Positions 1 through 4,842 of a DNA stretch of 5,748 nt are shown in pieces. The DNA comes from Candidatus Benthicola azotiphorus. Lineage in GTDB: Bacteria > Gemmatimonadota > Gemmatimonadetes > Palauibacterales > Palauibacteraceae. Both the position numbers and the translations under genes were made by a program. Each line of letters begins with the position of its first letter. The stretch's first letter is position 1. The DNA lies in contig CANPVW010000141.1 in assembly GCA_947581745.1 (NCBI GenBank), positions 1 through 5,748 of the forward strand, written 5' to 3'. Under the pieces are notes generated by a model that was not told where the DNA came from, made no database searches, and was given only the letters and a program-made list of their open reading frames with translations.

Positions 1-194
1 CGGTAGAAGATCCCTCCCTTGAGCAGGTTGTGCACCAGGTGCACGACCGCCGTAGCCGAGATCGCGACCTCGACCGGGAAGAAGAAGACGAACGTGCCTA
101 CGAGCAGCGAACCGAGTCCGAAACCGGAGAACAGGGTCAGCAGCGATGCCGCGAATGTAACGAGGCCGATCACCAGGTAGCTCAGGTTGTCCAC
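1..194 (-). CDS. TauE/SafE (TSUP) family membrane transporter, N-terminal part only
   Basis: This minus-strand reading frame has no stop and runs off the left edge, so only about 64 N-terminal residues are present. They are strongly hydrophobic. The run S-LLTLFSGFGLGSLL (about residues 14-30) followed by FFFPVEVAISATAVVHLVHNL (about 41-60) matches what I know of the first repeat of the TSUP family, where a glycine-rich loop follows the first helix and an 'ATAVVHLxNN'-type stretch lies in the next helix. Family members are inner-membrane carriers linked to export or uptake of sulfite, sulfoacetate or other organosulfur anions, but the substrate cannot be told from this fragment. The chosen start is GTG at 192-194, the only in-frame start codon near the beginning of the hydrophobic region. 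Its Shine-Dalgarno is poor (an AGAG directly abutting it), so the start is uncertain. It is divergent from the coiled-coil gene beginning at 315. The family assignment is fairly secure and the specific function is unknown. Confidence 0.75.
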   Translation of the reverse strand, partial: MDNLSYLVIGLVTFAASLLTLFSGFGLGSLLVGTFVFFFPVEVAISATAVVHLVHNLLKGGIFY

Positions 195-314
195 CTCTGA
201 CTTTCGATTTGCGGCGCCCGAGTCGTGAACACGTTAAAATACAAGCAGGATGTTGCTTCATGCCGCCGCGCGTGTCCACGGCGGCCAAGCGCTGGATCGC
301 ACTGGAGGCCCACA
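195..314. promoter_or_regulatory. Divergent intergenic region with AT-rich box
   Basis: This 120-base gap separates the minus-strand TSUP gene from the plus-strand coiled-coil gene and must hold the 5' signals of both unless they read from outside. The one AT-rich patch in GC-rich surroundings is at about 233-243 and contains TAAAAT (235-240), which could serve as a -10 element for the plus strand. A convincing -35 hexamer at 16-18 bases is missing: TTGCGG at 209-214 is 20 bases away. On the minus strand TATTTT (241-236) could serve the transporter gene, again without a clear -35. No riboswitch or terminator structure was seen. Confidence 0.3.
304..308 (+). promoter_or_regulatory. Ribosome binding site deciding the start at 315
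   Basis: A perfect GGAGG lies six bases before the ATG at 315. The reading frame is open further upstream to a GTG at 225. The Shine-Dalgarno plus the signal peptide that begins exactly at the 315 ATG argue that translation starts here and that 225-314 is leader. Confidence 0.8.
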
Positions 315-1091
315 ATGCCGTACCGTTTGTTTCTCGCAGCCGTCTGGGTGGCGTGTTCGACAGGCACTGTCGCCGCCCAGCAACCGTTTTCGTCACGTCC
401 GCCGAGCGCGAAGGGCGATTCCGCGACGCAGGGCCGGACCGCGGCGGAACAGGAAAGTCCTGCCGATGGGGAAAGGGCCCTGCATTACCGGCTCACGCTG
501 GACGAGTACCTGGTGCTCGTCCCCATCCGGGCTGAGGACGACATTCGGTCCGACATCGACGACAGCCGGCGTCAAGAGGATAGAGCCCGGGAGGAGAAGC
601 GCAGCTCGGAGCAGCTGGAGCGGCTGGCGCGGGATCAGCTCGCAGCGCAGAAGAGCGAGATCGATGCGATCAAGGCGCGCCTCAAGGTCGCCAAGAACGA
701 TGACCGGAAGGCGGATGTCACGGTGCTCGAGGCCGACCGAAAACTGGCGGAGGGCGCCGAGGATCTCCTGGAGAAGCGCCGCGACTTGCGCCGCGTGGAG
801 GTGAGAGGGTGGGACATGGTCGCGAAACTGGCGGTCGCCACGCGACAGGCGGCCGAGTTGGAGCTGGAGCTCGCTTCGGCACGTGAGCAACTGAAGAGTG
901 AAGGCCCGCGCGGGAGCGCGGAGGTGGCGCGGAGGCTCGAGCGCCGGGTAAACGAGCTGGAGAAACGGACGCTGGAAGCTCAGAAGGATCGGGCGGAATT
1001 GCGGGCGAAAGTCGCGCAGACGGAGAAGGACGTGGTGGACAGCCGCCTGGATCTGCTGAAGACCCGTGCCAAGATCAACGCGGGGGGATGA
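315..1091 (+). CDS. Exported coiled-coil protein of unknown function
   Basis: This 258-residue protein is not recognised as a named family. Residues 1-21 look like a Sec signal peptide: a short basic start (MPYR), a hydrophobic core (LFLAAVWVA) and a likely cleavage after the alanines at 20-21, before QQPF. A cysteine at 14 preceded by V-A is not a good lipobox, because a tryptophan sits at the -3 position. Residues 22-55 are low-complexity and rich in Pro, Ser, Ala and Gly. A short hydrophobic patch, YRLTLDEYLVLVPI (58-71), follows. From about 83 to 250 the chain is dominated by charged heptad-like sequence rich in E, K, R, L and A, read as long coiled coil with a possible break around RGWDM (164-168) and another at EGPRGS (196-201). 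It probably acts in the periplasm as a structural or scaffold protein, which is inference. Superficial resemblance to other exported coiled-coil proteins could be compositional only. The ATG at 315 was preferred over the upstream GTG at 225. It converges on udk. Confidence 0.8.
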   Translation: MPYRLFLAAVWVACSTGTVAAQQPFSSRPPSAKGDSATQGRTAAEQESPADGERALHYRLTLDEYLVLVPIRAEDDIRSDIDDSRRQEDRAREEKRSSEQLERLARDQLAAQKSEIDAIKARLKVAKNDDRKADVTVLEADRKLAEGAEDLLEKRRDLRRVEVRGWDMVAKLAVATRQAAELELELASAREQLKSEGPRGSAEVARRLERRVNELEKRTLEAQKDRAELRAKVAQTEKDVVDSRLDLLKTRAKINAGG

Positions 1092-1104
1092 CGGGGTTCC
1101 CGTC
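1090..1104. terminator. Short GC hairpin in convergent gap, possible shared terminator
   Basis: GACGGG (1090-1095) and CCCGTC (1099-1104) form a perfect 6-base-pair stem with a three-base GTT loop. It begins within the stop codon of the coiled-coil gene and lies just beyond the udk stop at 1113-1115. The position is right for a bidirectional terminator between two convergent genes. There is no T-tract on either strand, so it is not a canonical intrinsic terminator. In GC-rich DNA such stems can also arise by chance. Confidence 0.35.
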
Positions 1105-1112
1105 CCGGGGGA

Positions 1113-1805
1113 TCAGGTTCCCCTCGCGACCAGGTAGCGCAACCGCGCCACCAGCATGCTGATCGCCACCTCGTTCTTGCCCCCCTCGGGCACGATGATG
1201 TGGGCGTGCCGACGACTCGGCGCCACGAACTCGAGGTGCATCGGCCGAACCGTCTGCTGATACTGCCGGATCACCGACTCAACCGTGCGCCCCCGCTTCT
1301 TCGTGTCGCGCCCGAGGCGCCGGATGAAGCGGATGTCCGAGTCCGTGTCCACGAACACGCGGATGTCCATCAGCTCCCGGAGCTCCGGCTCCGCGAGCAC
1401 CAGGATGCCGTCGACGATGATCAGCGGCCTCGGCTCGACCCGCCTCGTCTCCGCCATTCGACGGTGCACGGTGAAGTCGTACTGCGGCACCTCCACGGCG
1501 TGGCCGGCCAGGAGCATGCGCAGGTGCTCCGCCATCAGGGGGGTTTCCAGGCTGTCGGGATGGTCGTAGTTGATCGCCGCGCGCTGCTCGAGCGTCAGCT
1601 CGGGGCTGTCCCGATAGTAGGAATCGTGGTGCAGGAGGCTGGCCGACGTTGGCTCCAGGCCCTCCAGGAGTCGCTTGACCACGGTGGTCTTCCCGGAGCC
1701 GCTTCCTCCCGCTACCCCCACCACGAGCGGGCGACGCGGCCGTCCGCCGTCCGGTTGCCCGGCCGATCCGTCCTCGCCGGAGAGCGATTGCGGCTGTTCG
1801 GTCAT
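1113..1805 (-). CDS. udk: Uridine kinase
   Basis: Uridine/cytidine kinase, 230 residues, phosphorylates uridine and cytidine to UMP and CMP using a nucleoside triphosphate, in cytoplasmic pyrimidine salvage. The P-loop is GGSGSGKTT at 33-41. HHDSYY (59-64) carries the probable catalytic aspartate, and NYDHPDS (79-85) and VPQYDF (106-111) fit the nucleoside-binding part. DGIL (132-135) matches the family's EGIL motif with a conservative Glu-to-Asp change. RRLGRDTKKRGRT (162-174) is the lid-type arginine region. QYQQTVRPMHLEF (181-193), PSRRHAHIIVPEGGKN (196-211) and the C-terminus align readily with remembered enzymobacterial Udk. Length is slightly above the usual ~210 because of about 25 extra N-terminal residues rich in Ser, Gly, Pro and Gln. 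The start is ATG at 1803-1805. Longer readings upstream would overlap the preceding gene and show no kinase-like sequence. The Shine-Dalgarno is weak, but the start sits 5 bases after the stop of the upstream gene, suggesting translational coupling. Phosphoribulokinase relatives share the P-loop, but the nucleoside motifs favour Udk. Confidence 0.95.
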   Translation of the reverse strand: MTEQPQSLSGEDGSAGQPDGGRPRRPLVVGVAGGSGSGKTTVVKRLLEGLEPTSASLLHHDSYYRDSPELTLEQRAAINYDHPDSLETPLMAEHLRMLLAGHAVEVPQYDFTVHRRMAETRRVEPRPLIIVDGILVLAEPELRELMDIRVFVDTDSDIRFIRRLGRDTKKRGRTVESVIRQYQQTVRPMHLEFVAPSRRHAHIIVPEGGKNEVAISMLVARLRYLVARGT

Positions 1806-1810
1806 CGGAC

Positions 1811-2317
1811 TCAACGATCGTGCGGAGGGTCGGCCCGGTACGACGGGGGCAGCAGCCTCACACGCAGGCTCGTCCCGTCCTCCAGCTTCAGGCGTCTCGT
1901 GAGGTCGCTCGGTGCGACGAGCGCCCACCGCTCCCGGGGCTCGACTCGCTTCTGCGCCGCCTCCTCTGCCGTGATGCCCACAACCGCGAACGCGAGGGCC
2001 TTCTCTTCCACCACTGCCGGGCACACGGCGATGAACTCCAGTGGATCCCCCGCGCCCGCCACCTTCTTGCCGACGTGTCCGGGCAGGCTGAAGATCAACG
2101 GATCGGGCGGTGCGATGGGTGTCTCGGCCGTGCCGAGGATGGTCGGTCTCAGAAGTCCCACTCTCCAGTAGGTCCAGAAATCAGGCCCGAAGAGGGTGGA
2201 GATCCACCACGCCGCCCGGTTGGAGCCCGAGACCTCGACGCTCATTCTCGCCGCGACCGAACCCCGGATCTCGCCGAGCGTCCCGATTCCGAGTGCGTCC
2301 CTCTCCCAGCCGTACAT
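1811..2317 (-). CDS. Conserved-looking hypothetical protein upstream of udk
   Basis: I do not recognise this 168-residue protein. It starts MYGWERDALG and has no signal peptide, long hydrophobic segment or known catalytic motif. It looks globular and probably cytoplasmic. Visible traits are an aromatic patch, AAWWISTLFGPDFWTYWR (about 36-53), a run of hydrophobic strand-like segments in the middle (PLEFIAVCPAVV; ALAFAVVGITAEEAAQKR), and a basic C-terminal part (SDLTRRLKLEDGTSLRVRLLPPSYR). The W/F-rich patch could be a binding surface, but that is speculation. The ATG at 2315-2317 is chosen over an upstream in-frame start at 2353 because a strong GGGAGGAG ribosome site lies just ahead of it. 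Its stop is 5 bases before the udk start, so the two are almost certainly co-transcribed, which hints at a role tied to nucleotide metabolism or simply shared expression. Confidence 0.8.
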   Translation of the reverse strand: MYGWERDALGIGTLGEIRGSVAARMSVEVSGSNRAAWWISTLFGPDFWTYWRVGLLRPTILGTAETPIAPPDPLIFSLPGHVGKKVAGAGDPLEFIAVCPAVVEEKALAFAVVGITAEEAAQKRVEPRERWALVAPSDLTRRLKLEDGTSLRVRLLPPSYRADPPHDR

Positions 2318-2322
2318 GCGGA

Positions 2323-2330
2323 CTCCTCCC
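2323..2330 (-). promoter_or_regulatory. Strong ribosome binding site for the gene upstream of udk
   Basis: On the minus strand this reads GGGAGGAG, five bases before the ATG at 2317 (seven bases from the GGAGG core). It sets the start of the hypothetical gene and rules against the longer reading from 2353. Confidence 0.8.
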
Positions 2331-2333
2331 GTG

Positions 2334-2361
2334 TCGACGGATGATGCACTCAACCTATAAT
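2334..2361 (+). promoter_or_regulatory. Sigma70-type promoter for the mscS-corA operon
   Basis: The -10 hexamer is a perfect TATAAT at 2356-2361. TCGACG at 2334-2339 matches four of six bases of TTGACA at a 16-base spacing. Transcription would begin near 2368, giving about 40 bases of leader before the GTG at 2410. This is the strongest promoter-like sequence in the window and supports starting the channel gene at 2410, not at the ATGs at 2341 or 2344, which lie upstream of the -10 box. Confidence 0.6.
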
Positions 2362-2376
2362 ATCATCATCGTTGAG
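2349..2376. repeat. Inverted repeat CTCAAC/GTTGAG flanking the -10 box
   Basis: CTCAAC (2349-2354) and GTTGAG (2371-2376) are perfect inverted copies with centres 22 bases apart, about two helical turns, and TATAAT lies between them. A second inverted pair, GATGAT (2340-2345) with ATCATC (2362-2367), interleaves with it. The layout resembles a repressor operator over a promoter, but six-base arms are short and no regulator gene is in view. Confidence 0.35.
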
Positions 2377-2409
2377 GTTACTGACGGCCCTTTCCCGGAG
2401 AAAGCTACA

Positions 2410-3297
2410 GTGAAGGATTCGTTCCTGGTGGACTTGTTTCCCTTCCTCGATCTGAAGCTGTTCACTCTGGGAAGTACCGAGGTGACGGTGGCCACCCTGG
2501 CGACCGCGGTGGCCATCGTGCTCGCGACGTTCGGAGTCACGTGGATCCTGGGCCGCTGGCTGGCGCGGGTGGCCGCCAGCCGTGACGTGCAGAGGGCCGG
2601 CTCGATCGCCGTGACCGAGAGACTGGTGCACTACGCCATTCTGATCGGCGGCTTCGGCCTGGCACTCAATACGGTCGGCGTCGATCTGACGGCCCTGTTC
2701 GCCGCCGGCGCCCTGTTCGCGATCGCGATCGGGTTCGCGATGCAGAACATCGCCCAGAACTTCGTGTCCGGCGTCATTCTCCTGTTCGAGCGCAGCATCA
2801 AGCCGGGTGACATCGTCGAGGTCGAAGGCCGCCTCATGACGATAAAGGAGCTGGGTATCCGCTCCACCCTGGCCCGGGCGCTCAACGAACAGGATCTGAT
2901 CATCCCGAACTCGGCCCTCGTTCAGTCGACGGTGACGAACTATACGCTGAGAGATACCCTCTACCGGATCGACGCCGAAGTGGGCGTGGTGTACTCCTCC
3001 GACATGGCGGCGGTGCGCAAGTCGCTCCTGGAGGCGGCGGAGTCCGTGCCGTGGCGAGCGGTGGAACGGGATCCGGTGGTCCTGATGCGGGAGTTCGGAA
3101 CGTCGAGCGTCAACTTCATGGTCTCCGCGTGGACGAACGATCCGTGGAGCATCCGCCAGCATCGCTCGGAGCTCAACCAGGCGATCTGGGACGCCCTCAA
3201 GCGGGACGGGATCACGATCGCGTTTCCGCAGCTCGACATCCACTTCGATCGGCCCGTGGAGAAGGCCCTCGAGGCGATCCCCAACACGCGAGGATGA
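2410..3297 (+). CDS. MscS-family small-conductance mechanosensitive ion channel
   Basis: This 295-residue inner-membrane channel opens under membrane tension to release solutes on osmotic downshock. Hydrophobic segments lie at about 26-48, 71-91 and 95-126. The third is the pore-lining helix, rich in Gly and Ala (AAGALFAIAIGFAMQNIAQNF, about 98-118). It runs into SGVILLFERSIKPGDIVEVEG (120-140), the signature entry to the cytoplasmic beta domain. LIIPNSALVQSTVTNYT (163-179) and the C-terminal ITIAFPQLDIHF (268-279) are further family hallmarks. Length matches minimal three-helix MscS (about 286 residues in E. coli). The start is GTG at 2410, with GGAG at 2397-2400 nine bases ahead and a promoter just upstream. 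An in-frame ATG at 2341 would add 23 residues of unlikely sequence and put the -10 box inside the gene. It is first in an operon with corA, four bases downstream. MscS paralogues have various specialisations, so no exact gene symbol is given. Confidence 0.93.
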   Translation: MKDSFLVDLFPFLDLKLFTLGSTEVTVATLATAVAIVLATFGVTWILGRWLARVAASRDVQRAGSIAVTERLVHYAILIGGFGLALNTVGVDLTALFAAGALFAIAIGFAMQNIAQNFVSGVILLFERSIKPGDIVEVEGRLMTIKELGIRSTLARALNEQDLIIPNSALVQSTVTNYTLRDTLYRIDAEVGVVYSSDMAAVRKSLLEAAESVPWRAVERDPVVLMREFGTSSVNFMVSAWTNDPWSIRQHRSELNQAIWDALKRDGITIAFPQLDIHFDRPVEKALEAIPNTRG

Positions 3298-3301
3298 GAC
3301 G

Positions 3302-4411
3302 GTGAACGTGAATCACTCCGACCGGTACAGGAAACCGCACCGTCGCTCGCGCCTTCGGTTCCACCGGCGAAAGGCGCCGCCGGGTGCGTCGCCCGGCACC
3401 CTCGTCGCGGATCCTGATGCGTCGCCACCGGAGATCCACGCCATCGCCTATGGACCCGAGAGAGTGGAAGAGCGCGAGATATCGGTCCCGGAGGAAGTCC
3501 GTGGGCTCGTCGGGACCGAACCGGTCCTGTGGGTCAACGTCAACGGGCTCGGTGATCCGGAGGTGCTCGAGCGCGTCGGCGGGGTATTCGATGCGCACGG
3601 CCTGCTCCTCGAGGATGCCGTCAACATGGGACAGCGGGCTAAGGCGGAGCGTTTCGACGAGCAGCTGTTCATCGTGTTGCGCATGCCGATTGCGGGGCGG
3701 GGGGGGACCGAGCAGGTGAGCATGCTCCTCGGAAAGGGCTTCCTGCTGACGATGCAGGAGCTGCCCGGCGACCTCTTCGAGCCAGTGCGGGAACGGGTCC
3801 GGCAGGCGACCGGTCGCCTGCGATCCAGGGGGGCGGACTACCTCGCTTATGCGCTCATCGACGCGGTAGTGGACGGCTACTTCCCGGTGCTCGAGGAAGC
3901 CGGCGACGAGCTCGACGCGCTGGAGGACGAAGTGTTCGACGGGCCGGACCAGGACACGCTCGCTCGCCTGCACGGGCTGAAGAGGGAGCTCGTGAACCTC
4001 CGAAAGGCGATCTGGCCGCACCGGGAGATGCTGGCCGTCCTGATGCGGGAGGGTGAGGAGCTGATCGAGGAAGACACTCGGAACTACCTGCGCGACGCCT
4101 ACGACCACGTGGTGCGGATCATCGATCTCGCGGAAGCGCTCCGCGAGGTGGCGAGCGATCTCCTGAACACCTACCTGACGATGGTCAGCAACCGGATGAA
4201 CGAGGTGATGAAGGTGCTGACGGTGGTGGCCACCATCTTCATCCCGCTTGGATTCGTCGCGGGCGTGTACGGGATGAACTTCAACACCTCGGTTTCCCGG
4301 TGGAACATGCCCGAGCTCTCGTGGGCCTTCGGCTACCCGGCCGTGCTCCTCTTCATGCTGGCCGCGGCCGTCGGCATGCTGCTCTTCATGCGGCATCGCC
4401 GCTGGCTGTGA
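3302..4411 (+). CDS. corA: CorA-family Mg2+/Co2+ transport protein
   Basis: This 369-residue pentameric inner-membrane channel carries Mg2+ (and Co2+ or Ni2+) into the cell, gated by cytoplasmic Mg2+. A basic N-terminal tail (RYRKPHRRSRLRFHRRK, 8-24) precedes the alpha/beta domain. WVNVNGLGD (77-85), HGLLLEDAVNMGQRAKAERFDE (99-120) and LFIVLRMP (122-129) match the family core, with QRAK where many have QRPK. A long helical region (about 180-300) leads to the first membrane helix at about 304-323, which ends in the selectivity motif YGMNFN (323-328) with the GMN triad intact. A second helix spans about 345-363, with a basic RHRRWL tail. The start is GTG at 3302, with GAGG at 3290-3293 eight bases ahead and the mscS stop four bases upstream. 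A second in-frame GTG at 3308 is possible. The gene overlaps the next by four bases. Confidence 0.95.
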   Translation: MNVNHSDRYRKPHRRSRLRFHRRKAPPGASPGTLVADPDASPPEIHAIAYGPERVEEREISVPEEVRGLVGTEPVLWVNVNGLGDPEVLERVGGVFDAHGLLLEDAVNMGQRAKAERFDEQLFIVLRMPIAGRGGTEQVSMLLGKGFLLTMQELPGDLFEPVRERVRQATGRLRSRGADYLAYALIDAVVDGYFPVLEEAGDELDALEDEVFDGPDQDTLARLHGLKRELVNLRKAIWPHREMLAVLMREGEELIEEDTRNYLRDAYDHVVRIIDLAEALREVASDLLNTYLTMVSNRMNEVMKVLTVVATIFIPLGFVAGVYGMNFNTSVSRWNMPELSWAFGYPAVLLFMLAAAVGMLLFMRHRRWL

Positions 4412-4842
4412 AACCGAAGACACTTCTCGTTCTGCGGGGCGCCGCAGGCATCACCGCGGTCGCCACCGGATGGCTCGCGTTCGATGTCTTCCGGTTCAGC
4501 ACCGTGCGGGAGGCTGGCGCGGGCGGGATCGAGTTCCTGGCGTTCTGGGGTCTTCCGATCGCCGCAGTCTCGCTGTTTCTCGGCTGGTTCGCGGTCCGCG
4601 GCGCGCACCGCGGAGCCCGGAAGGGTGCCACAGCGGGCTGTTTCGGGGGACTGCTCGGGAGCGTGTCGGGCCTGGTGCTGCTGTCCGTCGTGTCGATCTC
4701 ACGGCAATGGGATGTCGTGCTCAGCGGGTCCACCGCCTTCCTCTACCTCCCGCTGGCCGGGACGCTCGGGATGCTCTGCGGCATTGTGGTGCGCGTGGTG
4801 CGAAGACGGCGTCGCCGCGCGATGGATCACTCCACGATCTGA
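4408..4842 (+). CDS. Small four-helix membrane protein of unknown function, coupled to corA
   Basis: This 144-residue protein is not recognised. Four hydrophobic segments are visible at about 5-26, 41-63, 73-97 and 108-131. Glycine-rich small-residue packing in the third (GATAGCFGGLLGSVSG, 73-88) suggests tight helix contacts. The C-terminus carries a basic run (RRRRRR, 132-137), so by the positive-inside rule both ends probably face the cytoplasm. The GTG start shares bases with the corA stop (GTGA at 4408-4411) and has no Shine-Dalgarno of its own, which points to translational coupling. That placement suggests the protein is made in step with CorA and might be an accessory subunit, but this is inference from context only. 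Earlier in-frame starts lie inside corA and give non-membrane, Ala/Arg-rich sequence, so they were discarded. Its 3' end overlaps the converging TadG-like gene by 16 bases. Confidence 0.75.
   Translation: MKPKTLLVLRGAAGITAVATGWLAFDVFRFSTVREAGAGGIEFLAFWGLPIAAVSLFLGWFAVRGAHRGARKGATAGCFGGLLGSVSGLVLLSVVSISRQWDVVLSGSTAFLYLPLAGTLGMLCGIVVRVVRRRRRRAMDHSTI

Noticed and set aside
243..258. Small inverted repeat AAGCA/TGCTT in the leader of the coiled-coil gene
   Set aside because: The five-base stem with a six-base loop is too weak to call an attenuator or operator.
225..314. GTG-initiated N-terminal extension of the coiled-coil protein
   Set aside because: It would bury the signal peptide 30 residues in. 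The ATG at 315 has a perfect GGAGG and begins the signal peptide.
1200..2171. Plus-strand open frame opposite udk and its upstream gene (323 residues)
   Set aside because: It spans two real genes and their junction and is rich in Arg, His and Leu without motifs, so it is a shadow frame.
2341..2409. ATG start for the MscS gene at 2341 or 2344
   Set aside because: The TATAAT box falls inside this extension, no good ribosome site precedes it, and the GTG at 2410 gives a normal MscS N-terminus.
2350..3243. Long open frame on the minus strand opposite mscS (297 residues)
   Set aside because: Composition is dominated by His, Arg, Asp and Gln with no domain. The MscS frame on the other strand explains the sequence.
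3694..3706. G-rich run in corA that could suggest a frameshift or G-quadruplex
   Set aside because: The CorA frame reads through intact with family-typical sequence on both sides, and the run lacks four separated G-tracts.
3212..4423. Long open frame on the minus strand opposite corA (403 residues)
   Set aside because: It is His/Glu/Arg/Pro-rich with no recognisable motifs and mirrors the highly convincing corA frame. Long antisense open frames are expected from GC-rich codon bias.
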